DNA of 64,000 bases from CAVSCR01 sp963726575 (GTDB lineage: Bacteria; Actinomycetota; Actinomycetes; JAHEKZ01), in NCBI GenBank assembly GCA_963726575.1, contig CAVSCR010000005.1:186001-250000 (forward strand). Reading direction: 5' to 3'. How positions within the stretch are numbered: position 1 is the stretch's first letter; each line of letters starts with the position of its first letter. A program made the position numbers and the translations under genes. Positions 16,318 through 24,476 of the stretch are shown piece after piece. A model generated the notes under the pieces. The model worked only from the letters and a program-made list of their open reading frames with translations. It made no database searches and was not told where the DNA came from.

Positions 16318-19037
16318 TGGGCCAGACGGACACCTCGAGCGAACCCCGCACCCCGGTGTCCGGCATGGACTCCGCCGAGATCCGCCGCCGGTTCCTCGCC
16401 TTCTTCGAGGCCCGGGGCCACGTTCTCGTTCCGTCGGCGCCGCTGCCCCTGCCCGACCCGACGCTGCTCCTGGTCAACGCCGGAATGGTGCCGTTCAAGC
16501 CGTACTTCCTGGGCGAGCAGACCCCGCCGTACGCGCGCGCAGCGAGTGTGCAGAAGGTGGTACGCACCCTTGACATCGAAGAGGTCGGACGCACGACCCG
16601 CCACGCGTCCTTCTTCCAGATGGCCGGCAACTTCTCCTTCGGCGACTACTTCAAAGAGGCGGCCATCCCGTTCGCCTGGGAGCTGCTGACGACCTCTGTG
16701 GACGCGGGCGGCTACGGATTCCCGCCGGAGCGGTTGTGGGCCACCGTCTACACCGACGACGACGAGGCCGTGCAGATCTGGCATCGCGACGTCGGAGTGC
16801 CGATGGAGCGGATCCAACGGCGCGGGCTGAAGGACAACTACTGGCACATGGGCGTGCCCGGCCCCGGGGGTCCGTGCAGCGAGATCTACTACGACCGCGG
16901 CGAGGAGTACGGCAAGGAGGGCGGCCCGGTCGTCGACGAGGACCGCTACCTGGAGGTCTGGAACCTCGTCTTCATGCAGGACGTCCTCGGCGAGGTCCGG
17001 GCGAAGGAGGACTTCGACCTGATCGGTGAGCTCCCGGCCAAGAACATCGACACCGGTATGGGCCTGGAGCGCATGGCCGCCGTGCTGCAAGGCGTGGGCA
17101 ACATCTACGAGATCGACACCACCCGACCGATCATCGATCGGGCCGCCGAGCTCAGCGAGACGACCTACGGCACCGACCTCGTGGACGACGTGCGCCTGCG
17201 GGTGGTGGCCGATCACGCGCGCACCGCCGTGATGCTGATCGGCGATCAGGTCACTCCCGGCAACGAGGGTCGTGGCTACGTGCTGCGTCGTCTGATGCGA
17301 CGCGTCATCCGGTCCATGCGGCTGCTCGGTGCCGACCAGCCGACGATGCGCGAGCTGGTGGCCACTGCGATTGCGGCCATGGGCCCGACGTACCCCGAGC
17401 TCGAGCTCGACCGGTCGCGGATCCACACGGTGGCCGAGTCGGAGGAGGCTACGTTCCTCGCGACGTTGCGGACGGGCACCCAGATCTTCGACGTCGCGGC
17501 GGACGAGACGCGTCGCTCAGGTGGCTCGACGTTGTCGGGGGAGGACGCGTTCAAGCTGCACGACACGTTCGGCTTCCCGATCGACCTGACGCTGGAGATG
17601 GCTGGCGAGCAGGGTCTGCAGGTCGACGAGCCCGCGTTCCGCCGACTGATGGCGCAGCAGCGGGAGAGGGCCAAGGCCGACGCCCGTGCGAAGAAGTCCG
17701 GTCACACCGATCTGAGTGCCTACCGTGCCCTGGCGCAGATCGGCGGGCGCAGCGAGTTCATGGGATACACGCAGACCAGCTCCGAGGCGACGTTGCGCGG
17801 TCTGCTCGTCAACGACTCGGTTGCTGCGGCCGCCTCCGTCGGTGACTCGGTGGAGTTCGTGCTCGACCGCACCCCGTTCTATGCCGAGGGTGGTGGCCAG
17901 CTCGCCGACCAGGGGCAGGTCCGGTTGGCCAACGGTGCCCTGCTCGAGGTCGACGACGTCCAGACACCGATCGAAGGTCTGATCGTGCACCGCGCGCGGG
18001 TGCTCGACGGCACCGTCGAGACCGGGCTCGGTGCGCTGGCGGAGGTCGACGTGAGTCGTCGTCATGCGGTGTCACGGGCACACACCGCCACTCACATGGT
18101 GCACAAGGCCATGCGCGAGCTGCTGGGTGAGACCGCGACCCAGGCAGGGTCGGAGAACGCGCCGGGACGGTTCCGCTTCGACTTCCCGAACGCCGGCGCG
18201 GTGCCGCCCAGCGTTCTGGCCGACGTCGAGGCTCGGGTGAACGAGATTCTGTTGGACGACCTCGACGTGACGGCGGAGTACCAACCGATCGACCAGGCGC
18301 GGGCGTCCGGTGCCACCGCGCTCTTCGGCGAGAAGTACGGCGACATCGTGCGGGTCGTCAGCGTCGGCGACTGGACCCGCGAGCTGTGCGGCGGTACCCA
18401 CGTCGCCCGTACCGGACAGCTGGGTGTGGTGAAGCTGCTCAGCGAGTCGTCGATCGGCGCGGGCGTGCGCCGGATCGAGGCGCTGGTCGGCAACGACGCC
18501 TACCGTCACCTTGCGCGGGAGCACACCTTGGTGAACTTGCTGACCGAGCAGCTGAAGGTGCGTCCAGAGGAGCTCCCGGAGCGAGTGGCCGATCTCGTGG
18601 GGCGGCTGCGCGACGCCGAGCGAGAGATCGACAAGGCCCGGCGCACCCAGCTGGCCGCGCAGGCCGGTTCAGTAGCCGGCGACGCGCGCGACGTCGACGG
18701 CATCGCCGTGTGGTCGTTCGCAGCTCCGGCGGACCTCAGTGCCGCCGAGCTGCGGCAGCTGGTGCTCGACACGTTGGGGGTCGCGGGCAACCGGCCGGGA
18801 GTTGTCGTCGGTTTCGCCGCCTCCGACGGCAAGGCAAGTGTCGTCGTCGCCACCACCGAGACCGCGCGATCCCAAGGCGTCGGAGCCGGGTCGGTGCTGC
18901 GGTCCGTCTTGCCGGCGATCGATGGCCGAGGCGGCGGCAAGGACGACGTGGCACAGGGCGGCGGCACCCTCCCTGAAGGGATCCCGGCGGCGCTGGCGGG
19001 CGTCGACGATGCGGTGCGGGCCGCCATCCGCGCCTGA
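16317..19037 (+). CDS. alaS: Alanyl-tRNA synthetase
   Basis: A 906-aa class II synthetase. The N-terminal catalytic core is MDSAEIRRRFLAFFEARGH with FMGVP-like GMVPFKPYF and ARHASFFQMAGNFSFGDYF. The editing domain carries the zinc ligands SRAHTATHMVHKA and ELCGGTHVARTG, followed by a C-terminal DHHA1 domain (residues about 830-890). ATG 16317 is supported by the -10 element just upstream. An internal ATG at 16365 would match the shorter N-terminus of many homologs but has no ribosome-binding site. The stop overlaps ruvX by one base. Confidence 0.95.
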   Translation: MGQTDTSSEPRTPVSGMDSAEIRRRFLAFFEARGHVLVPSAPLPLPDPTLLLVNAGMVPFKPYFLGEQTPPYARAASVQKVVRTLDIEEVGRTTRHASFFQMAGNFSFGDYFKEAAIPFAWELLTTSVDAGGYGFPPERLWATVYTDDDEAVQIWHRDVGVPMERIQRRGLKDNYWHMGVPGPGGPCSEIYYDRGEEYGKEGGPVVDEDRYLEVWNLVFMQDVLGEVRAKEDFDLIGELPAKNIDTGMGLERMAAVLQGVGNIYEIDTTRPIIDRAAELSETTYGTDLVDDVRLRVVADHARTAVMLIGDQVTPGNEGRGYVLRRLMRRVIRSMRLLGADQPTMRELVATAIAAMGPTYPELELDRSRIHTVAESEEATFLATLRTGTQIFDVAADETRRSGGSTLSGEDAFKLHDTFGFPIDLTLEMAGEQGLQVDEPAFRRLMAQQRERAKADARAKKSGHTDLSAYRALAQIGGRSEFMGYTQTSSEATLRGLLVNDSVAAAASVGDSVEFVLDRTPFYAEGGGQLADQGQVRLANGALLEVDDVQTPIEGLIVHRARVLDGTVETGLGALAEVDVSRRHAVSRAHTATHMVHKAMRELLGETATQAGSENAPGRFRFDFPNAGAVPPSVLADVEARVNEILLDDLDVTAEYQPIDQARASGATALFGEKYGDIVRVVSVGDWTRELCGGTHVARTGQLGVVKLLSESSIGAGVRRIEALVGNDAYRHLAREHTLVNLLTEQLKVRPEELPERVADLVGRLRDAEREIDKARRTQLAAQAGSVAGDARDVDGIAVWSFAAPADLSAAELRQLVLDTLGVAGNRPGVVVGFAASDGKASVVVATTETARSQGVGAGSVLRSVLPAIDGRGGGKDDVAQGGGTLPEGIPAALAGVDDAVRAAIRA

Positions 19038-19498
19038 TGCGGCGCGGGGTTCGGTTGGCGGTCGACGTCGGATCAGTGCGGATCGGCGTGGCCCGCAGTG
19101 ACATCGAGGGCAGGTTGGCCGTGCCGGTCGAGACGGTCCGTCGCGGCACAGCCGACGTGGCGCGGATCGCGCAGCTGGCCGCCGAATGGTCTGCCATCGA
19201 GGTGGTGGTCGGGCTGCCGCGCGGCCTCTCTGGTGACGAGGGCGCCGCTGCCCGGGCGGTGCGCGGGTTCGCAACGGAGCTGGCCGACGTCGTGCCGCTG
19301 CCGCTGCGACTCGTGGACGAGCGGTTCACCACCGTGTCGGCCCAGCGCGGGCTGCACGCCGCGGGGCGCGACGTGCGGGCGAGCCGGGCGGTCGTCGACC
19401 AGGCGGCGGCCACGGTGCTGCTGCAGGACGCCCTCGACCGCGAGCGCAACAGCGGCGAGCCGCCCGGTGAGCTGCTGACGACGGGGGAGCTGGCCTGA
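19037..19498 (+). CDS. ruvX: RuvX/YqgF nuclease
   Basis: A 153-aa RNase H-fold protein with LAVDVGSVRIGVARSD, VVGLPRGLSG, VDERFTTVSAQRGL and VVDQAAATVLLQDAL. These are the conserved acidic and E/D positions of the YqgF family, which processes the 5' end of pre-16S rRNA and was once proposed as a resolvase. It is coupled on both sides: ATG 19037 overlaps the alaS stop and its own stop overlaps mltG. Confidence 0.92.
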   Translation: MRRGVRLAVDVGSVRIGVARSDIEGRLAVPVETVRRGTADVARIAQLAAEWSAIEVVVGLPRGLSGDEGAAARAVRGFATELADVVPLPLRLVDERFTTVSAQRGLHAAGRDVRASRAVVDQAAATVLLQDALDRERNSGEPPGELLTTGELA

Positions 19499-20520
19499 TG
19501 CGCAGATGGTTCGCCGGATGTGCGGTGATCGTCGTGGTGCTGGCACTGGGCGTGGGCGGCGTCGTGTTCCTCAAGGACAAGGTGGGCGGGCCGGCCGACT
19601 ACAGCGGAGGCGGCGGGCCGGCCGTCACCGTGCAGGTGCATCCGGGGGACACCGCCACCGTGATCGGCTCGACCCTGCACCAGGCCGGTGTCGTCGCGAG
19701 CGTGGCCGCATTCGTGCAGGCGGCCATGCACGACCAGAACTCAGTGAACGTGCAACCGGGCTACTACTCGCTTCCGACACAGATCAGCGCGTCCGACGCA
19801 CTCACCGCGCTGCTCGATCCGGCCTCCCGCGTCCAGAACACGGTGACGATCCCCGAGGGCCTGCGGGTGGACCAGATCGTCGACCTGTTGGTCGCGGGCA
19901 CCGGTGTGACCAAGCAACAGTTCGACCAGGTGCTTGCGCACCCGCAGTCGCTGCGCCTCCCTGCATACGCCAGCGGCGACCCAGAGGGCTTCCTCTTCCC
20001 GGCGACCTACGACTTCCCCCCCGATGCAACGGCTGTGACGATCCTGCGCACGATGGTGCGCCGCTTCGACCAGGCGGCGGCCGACATCCGGCTGGTCCCG
20101 CGCGCGGTTGCCGTCGGTCTGACCCCGCGACAGGCGGTCACGGTGGCCAGCATCGTCCAGGCGGAGGTGACGGTGGCGGACTTCGGCAAGGCGGCCCGCG
20201 TCATCTACAACCGGTTGAACCAAGGCATCAAGTTGCAGATGGACTCGACCGTGAACTTCGCGCTGAAGTCACACGACCTCACCCTGACGAACGAACAGAT
20301 CGGCATCGACTCGCCGTACAACACCTACAAGTACGCAGGTCTGCCGCCGGGCCCGATCAACTCACCAGGGCAGGCGGCACTGGAGGCGGCGCTGTCGCCC
20401 GCGACCGGTGACTGGCTGTACTTCATCGCGGTGGCGCCGGGAAGCACCCAGACCCGGTTCACGTCGTCGTACTCCCAGTTCCTCCAGTGGAAGTCCGAGT
20501 ACTACGCGCAGTCGCCATGA
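19498..20520 (+). CDS. mltG: Endolytic murein transglycosylase MltG
   Basis: A 340-aa single-pass membrane enzyme that cleaves nascent peptidoglycan strands and limits their length. It has an N-terminal helix (WFAGCAVIVVVLALGVGGVVFL), a LysM-like segment (VTVQVHPGDTATVIGSTL) and the YceG catalytic domain with ASIVQAEV, where the glutamate is the expected catalytic residue, and NRLNQGIKLQMDSTVNFAL. It ends NSPGQAALEAALSPA as in the family. It follows ruvX and precedes aroE, the standard actinobacterial order. Confidence 0.93.
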   Translation: MRRWFAGCAVIVVVLALGVGGVVFLKDKVGGPADYSGGGGPAVTVQVHPGDTATVIGSTLHQAGVVASVAAFVQAAMHDQNSVNVQPGYYSLPTQISASDALTALLDPASRVQNTVTIPEGLRVDQIVDLLVAGTGVTKQQFDQVLAHPQSLRLPAYASGDPEGFLFPATYDFPPDATAVTILRTMVRRFDQAAADIRLVPRAVAVGLTPRQAVTVASIVQAEVTVADFGKAARVIYNRLNQGIKLQMDSTVNFALKSHDLTLTNEQIGIDSPYNTYKYAGLPPGPINSPGQAALEAALSPATGDWLYFIAVAPGSTQTRFTSSYSQFLQWKSEYYAQSP

Positions 20521-21383
20521 CACGTCCCGACCGATGTGCCGCTGTGCTCGGGTCGCCGATCGGGCACTCGTTGTCCCCGCGCCTGCACCGGGCCGCCTAC
20601 GAATGGCTGGGTCTGTCGTGGACCTATGACGCGATCGACGTCACGGCGCAGGCCCTGCCTCAGTTCCTCGCCGGCCTCGGACCGGAGTGGGTCGGGCTGT
20701 CGCTGACCATGCCGTTGAAGGAAGCCGTCCTCCCGTTGCTGGACGAGGTGGAGCCGGCCGCGCTGCTGACGCGAGCGGTCAACACCGTGGTGCTCGAGAG
20801 CGGTCGACGTCTCGGCTTCAACACCGACATCGACGGCCTCGTCGACGTGCTGCGCCGACATCGCTTCGCGGCCGGCACGCCCGCCCTGGTCCTGGGCGGT
20901 GGCGCCACCGCACGCTCGGCCGTGGCCGCGTTGGCTCGGGTGGGCGTCTCGCGTGTCACTGTGGTGACGCGACGGGAATCCGCCGGTGACGACCTCGTGA
21001 CGCTCGGCGTCGACCTGGGCCAAGACGTCGTGGCGCGCGACTGGTCTGAGGTGGCGCCGCTGCTCCACTCGACCGCCGGTGCCGCAGATCTCGTGGTGAG
21101 CACCGTGCCCACGGGGGCGACCGACGACCTGGCGGTGACGGGTCCACTGCCCCCCAATGCCCTGCTCGTGGACGTGCTCTACGAACCGTGGCCGACACCA
21201 CTCGCGCGGGCCTGGGGCAACGCCGGGGGAACCGCGGTCGGTGGCCGTGACCTGCTCGTCGGCCAGGCCCTGGAGCAGGTCCGCCTGATGACCGGGGAGC
21301 CGGTGCCGGCCGACGTCCTCTGGGCGGCCCTGGCCGACGGGTCCGGCACCTCAAGACCCTCGGGCGACCCGCCGAAAGAGTGA
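20517..21383 (+). CDS. aroE: Shikimate dehydrogenase
   Basis: A 288-aa enzyme reducing 3-dehydroshikimate with NADPH. Substrate-binding motif GSPIGHSLSPRLHRAAY, catalytic-lysine region SLTMPLKEAVLP, NTDIDGLVD and the dinucleotide-binding loop VLGGGATARSAVAAL are present. ATG 20517 overlaps the mltG stop. The other shikimate genes (aroC, aroK, aroB, aroQ) lie 18 kb downstream beyond the pilus island. The last codons of aroE contain the first sigma-28-like promoter of that island. Confidence 0.93.
   Translation: MTRPDRCAAVLGSPIGHSLSPRLHRAAYEWLGLSWTYDAIDVTAQALPQFLAGLGPEWVGLSLTMPLKEAVLPLLDEVEPAALLTRAVNTVVLESGRRLGFNTDIDGLVDVLRRHRFAAGTPALVLGGGATARSAVAALARVGVSRVTVVTRRESAGDDLVTLGVDLGQDVVARDWSEVAPLLHSTAGAADLVVSTVPTGATDDLAVTGPLPPNALLVDVLYEPWPTPLARAWGNAGGTAVGGRDLLVGQALEQVRLMTGEPVPADVLWAALADGSGTSRPSGDPPKE
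21350..21378 (+). promoter_or_regulatory. Sigma-28 (FliA/WhiG)-type promoter for the Roadblock-DUF4388-GTPase operon
   Basis: CTCA (21350-21353), a 17-nt gap, then GCCGAAAG (21371-21378). This fits the FliA/WhiG consensus of motile actinobacteria as I recall it, CTCA-N15-17-GCCGATAA. It lies in the last codons of aroE, 90 bp before the Roadblock gene start. Six similar sites with the same gap occur before other pilus units of this island. Confidence 0.68.
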
Positions 21384-21467
21384 CAGGAGTGGGCGCCGTC
21401 CGGGCGACCGCTCCGGCGACCATTGGCCAGGCAGGGGCGGTTCACCACCGCCGCGAGAGGGTGCGTC

Positions 21468-22304
21468 ATGTCCCACGGATACGGGTCCTACGACCAGCAG
21501 TACGGCGCGGGTGCCACCGCGGACGGTCCCGGTCGCTCCGGTCAGCTCGACCGGGTGCTCGCGGACCTGATGGGCCAAGCCCCTGAGGTCGAGGCCGCGG
21601 CAGTGGTCTCCTTCGACGGGTTGCCCATGGCGTCTGCCCTGCCGGCAGGCATGGACGAGGACCGGGTGGCCGCCATGAGCGCGGCTCTGCTGTCACTTGG
21701 TGAGCGGGCCGCACAAGGTCTGGGCCGCGGTGACCTGAACCAGGTCTACGTGGAGGGCCAGACCGGAACCGTGTTCCTGGTGTCCGCCGACGACGAGGCG
21801 GTGCTGGTGGCCGTCGGTGCTCGCGGCGCGAAGGTCGGTCTGATGCTGTTCGAGGTGCGCCAGGCGGCCGACCGGGTGGCCGCTGTGCTGCGCGAGGTGC
21901 CGGTCGTGACCGAGCAGCTCGTCGACGACGTGACCAGCGCCGAGCCGCAGGTCGTGGCCGTCCCGCAGGTGGTGCCGGTGGCCGAGGTGCCGGTGGCTGA
22001 GGTGCCCGTGGCTGAGGTGCCGGTGGTCGAGGTGCCCCAGGTGCCCGTGCCCGTGGCCGAGCGCCCCCTGATGGCCCCCATGAACGAGCTGCCCCCGACG
22101 CCCGCGCCCATCGAGTCCCTGCCCCCCGTGCCGGTGCCGGTCGCCGAGACCTCCCTTGACGCGGTCGAGGAACCCGAGGACGACGGCGCCGCGGTGGCGT
22201 CGGTGCCGCAGGCCGCGTCCAACGGCAACGGCTCCCACGGCGCTCCGAACGGGACCTGGCCGGTGTACCCGGCGGCCAACGGGGACTCCTCCTCCTGGTC
22301 CTGA
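21468..22304 (+). CDS. Roadblock/LC7 (MglB-like) protein with Pro/Val-rich tail
   Basis: A 278-aa protein. Residues about 25-135 form a Roadblock/LC7 domain (LDRVLADLMGQAPEVEAAAV, MSAALLSLGERAAQGLGRG, VFLVSADDEAVLVAVGARGA). The rest is an acidic Pro/Val/Glu-rich tail with four near-perfect VAEVP repeats (residues 171-190). ATG 21468 has GAGAGG (21455-21460) seven bases upstream. Roadblock proteins dimerise and often act as GAPs or partners of small GTPases, like MglB with MglA. A small GTPase lies two genes downstream in the same operon, which opens the pilus island. Confidence 0.85.
   Translation: MSHGYGSYDQQYGAGATADGPGRSGQLDRVLADLMGQAPEVEAAAVVSFDGLPMASALPAGMDEDRVAAMSAALLSLGERAAQGLGRGDLNQVYVEGQTGTVFLVSADDEAVLVAVGARGAKVGLMLFEVRQAADRVAAVLREVPVVTEQLVDDVTSAEPQVVAVPQVVPVAEVPVAEVPVAEVPVVEVPQVPVPVAERPLMAPMNELPPTPAPIESLPPVPVPVAETSLDAVEEPEDDGAAVASVPQAASNGNGSHGAPNGTWPVYPAANGDSSSWS
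21978..22037 (+). repeat. Four tandem 15-bp repeats in the Roadblock gene tail
   Basis: Four consecutive 15-bp units of the form GTGGCTGAGGTGCC(G/C), each encoding VAEVP or VVEVP. The period keeps frame, so copy-number changes would lengthen or shorten the tail without breaking the gene. Confidence 0.85.
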
Positions 22305-22366
22305 CGCCGCAGGCGACCGATCGGCGACTTCGCCGCCCCTGACGCCATGACGCCCCACCCGCACAG

Positions 22367-23671
22367 ATGGGACCCGACGTGAACCTCGAAGGCTCGCTCG
22401 ACGCGTTCAGCCTTCCGGACGTCTTCCAGCTGCTCAGCCTGACGAAGAAGTCCGGGGGACTGCACCTGACCGACGGTCAGGTGCGCGGCGTCGTGTCGTT
22501 CCACGAGGGTGCTGTCACGGGGGCGACCGCAGATGCCGGGCGCCAGTCGCTGGCCCGACGCCTGGTCGGCATCGGTGTCGTCGACGACGCGGCGCTGCGC
22601 CGGGCGGTCGAACGAGCCGCGCACGACCGCGTTGGTGTGGCCCGGGCACTGGTCGAGGCCGGCGCGGTCGACTCCGAGACGGTGCGCACCTTGGCTGCCG
22701 AGCAGACCGTCGACGCCGTCTTCGACCTGCTGCGCTGGAGCCAGGGTGACTTCGCTTTCGCGCTGGACGAGACCAACCCGAACGACGTCGGGATCGCCCT
22801 GCCCGCTGACCAGGTGGTCGCCGAGGCCACCCGCCGACGCCAGCTGTGGGACTCGGTCTCGAAGGTGATCCCCTCGCCCGACGTCGTGCTGGTGATGCCC
22901 GTCGTACTGCCGGCCGATCCGACCGTCACCCGCGACGAGTGGTCGCTGTTGGCCCTGGTCGACGGAGCCCGCACGGTCGGCGAGCTCGTGGAGCTGAGTG
23001 GAGCCGGACAGTTCAGTGTCGTGTCAGCTCTGGCCGGTCTGGTGCAACGGGGGATGCTGTCGATCAAGGACGAGGATGCGCCGGATCACGTGGTGCTGGT
23101 GCTGCGCCGCCAGGTGACGCTGGCCGCGTTGGAGACCTCGCTGCTGGAGCAGGACGCCCCGACCGACGCCTCCGGGCAGACGCTCACCGGTGAGCCGACG
23201 CAGGTCGCGCCGCAGCAGCAGGTGCAGGTGGCGCCAGCGAACGAGCCAGCCGCCACGGCGCCGCCGACGCCAACACCTGAACCGGCGCAGGTTCGCCAGC
23301 CGGCCCCGCCGCCCCTCGACCAACCGTCGGGGCCGGTCGGACTGACCAAGGCTCCCACGCCCGGGGAGGCAAGCGGCCGCGGCGCCCATCGGCCCGAAGC
23401 GGTCGTGCCCGAGCGGCCCGAGCCGTTCCGTCGGCCCCGCTCTCCGGAGCACCCGGACTCCTTGCCGAACCGACAGTCGGCGTCCGCCCAACCGGTGGCC
23501 GCACCGCCGCTGCCGCCGGTCACGTCCTCGGGCGTACCGGCGAGACCCGCTGGTTCCAGCACGGTCGGGTCGTCGGCGGTAGCCGCGGCGGCGAACCCGG
23601 CCATCGAACGTGATCCGAGCGTGAATCGGAGCCTGCTGCTGAAACTCATCGCCGGGGTCAAGGGGCTGTAG
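22367..23671 (+). CDS. DUF4388 (PATAN) domain protein
   Basis: A 434-aa protein. An N-terminal DUF4388/PATAN domain (LEGSLDAFSLPDVFQLLSLTKKSGGL, GVVSFHEGAVTGA) is followed by a helical part with AEQTVDAVFDLLRWSQGDFAF. A winged-helix-like segment (EWSLLALVDGARTVGELVELS) comes next, then a long Pro/Ala-rich disordered tail (about residues 265-415). PATAN proteins are adaptors that in cyanobacteria and myxobacteria link signalling to type IV pilus motors. An alternative GTG at 22379 would remove MGPD. The GTPase gene starts three bases after the stop. Confidence 0.82.
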   Translation: MGPDVNLEGSLDAFSLPDVFQLLSLTKKSGGLHLTDGQVRGVVSFHEGAVTGATADAGRQSLARRLVGIGVVDDAALRRAVERAAHDRVGVARALVEAGAVDSETVRTLAAEQTVDAVFDLLRWSQGDFAFALDETNPNDVGIALPADQVVAEATRRRQLWDSVSKVIPSPDVVLVMPVVLPADPTVTRDEWSLLALVDGARTVGELVELSGAGQFSVVSALAGLVQRGMLSIKDEDAPDHVVLVLRRQVTLAALETSLLEQDAPTDASGQTLTGEPTQVAPQQQVQVAPANEPAATAPPTPTPEPAQVRQPAPPPLDQPSGPVGLTKAPTPGEASGRGAHRPEAVVPERPEPFRRPRSPEHPDSLPNRQSASAQPVAAPPLPPVTSSGVPARPAGSSTVGSSAVAAAANPAIERDPSVNRSLLLKLIAGVKGL

Positions 23672-23673
23672 AG

Positions 23674-24249
23674 ATGGCGACCAACAAGCGACGACGTCAC
23701 GGTGGCCAAGCCGTCAAGGTGGTGATCACCGGTCCGTTCGCGGCGGGCAAGACGACGCTGATCCGCACGATCAGCGAGATCACGGTGCTGTCCACCGAGC
23801 GGGGGATCACCGACAACACCCGGTCTCGCAAGAACGAGACCACCGTGGCCATGGACTTCGGCCGGATCACCATCGACGGCGATCTGGTCCTCTACCTGTT
23901 CGGGACACCCGGTCAGGAACGCTTCGACTTCATGTGGGAGATCCTCGGCGAGGGCATGCTCGGCTACGTGGTGCTGGTCGACGTCACCCGCGCCGACTCC
24001 TTGGCCGAGGCACGAGGCATCCTCGACGCGTTCCGGCGCATGGCCCGCGTCCCGTTCGTGGTGGGCCTGAACCGTACGGACGGGGACGACGACTCCCAGG
24101 AGGCGCAGGTGCGCGAGCACCTCGACCTGGCTGCCCACATTCCTGTCGTGCCGTGCGACGCGACCGACAAGGAGTCGGTCAAGGCGCTGCTGCTGGCGCT
24201 GCTGTACAGCGTTCTCGACGAGATCGAGGCCGAGCCGGCCACGGTGTAG
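23674..24249 (+). CDS. MglA/CvnD-like small GTPase
   Basis: A 191-aa cytosolic GTPase. P-loop GPFAAGKTTL, switch I region with conserved threonines (SRKNETTVAMDFG), G3 as FGTPGQERF with Gly in place of the usual Asp (typical of the MglA/conservon subgroup), G4 LNRTD and G5 CDATDKES. Similar GTPases form conservons with Roadblock proteins in streptomycetes, and MglA controls pilus polarity in Myxococcus. Its place behind Roadblock and DUF4388 genes and in front of pil genes suggests a pilus switch; that is inference. Confidence 0.87.
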   Translation: MATNKRRRHGGQAVKVVITGPFAAGKTTLIRTISEITVLSTERGITDNTRSRKNETTVAMDFGRITIDGDLVLYLFGTPGQERFDFMWEILGEGMLGYVVLVDVTRADSLAEARGILDAFRRMARVPFVVGLNRTDGDDDSQEAQVREHLDLAAHIPVVPCDATDKESVKALLLALLYSVLDEIEAEPATV

Positions 24250-24261
24250 GCGGGTACCTCG

Positions 24262-24471
24262 ATGACGTGGTTCCGCCGTAGCGCTCGGGCTCGCCCCGCG
24301 GTCGCGCCGGCCGCCCAGGTGCCGGACTGGTGGCACGAGCCGGTGGTCCGGCTCACCTTCGCCGATGACTCGGTGGTGACGCTGCCGCCGGGCGACCCTC
24401 GTACCCGGGCGTTCACCGCTCTGGCCGACGCCCTGCGTGGGTCAAGCGGGTCACCCGTCCGGCCGATCTGA
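24262..24471 (+). CDS. Small hypothetical protein
   Basis: A 69-aa protein, basic at the N-terminus (MTWFRRSARARPAVAPA), with PDWWHEPVVRLTFADDSVVTLPPGDPRT in the centre. I recognise no family. It sits between the GTPase and ligase genes in the same direction with 12- and 5-bp gaps. Its last 30 bases coincide with the predicted ligase promoter. It has no membrane helix or signal peptide and may be a genuine small operon member. Confidence 0.5.
   Translation: MTWFRRSARARPAVAPAAQVPDWWHEPVVRLTFADDSVVTLPPGDPRTRAFTALADALRGSSGSPVRPI
24441..24469 (+). promoter_or_regulatory. Sigma-28-type promoter before the Wzy_C ligase gene
   Basis: GTCA (24441-24444), 17-nt gap, GCCGATCT (24462-24469). The -35 has G for C but shares the following AG with four of the other sites. 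The -10 ends seven bases before the GTG at 24477, so the transcript would be leaderless. It is one of the two weaker matches of the set. Confidence 0.5.
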
Positions 24472-24476
24472 TCGAC

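Noticed and set aside
21978..22037. Regulatory iteron-like array
   Set aside because: The 15-bp units are inside the Roadblock coding region, keep frame and encode VAEVP repeats, so a coding explanation suffices.
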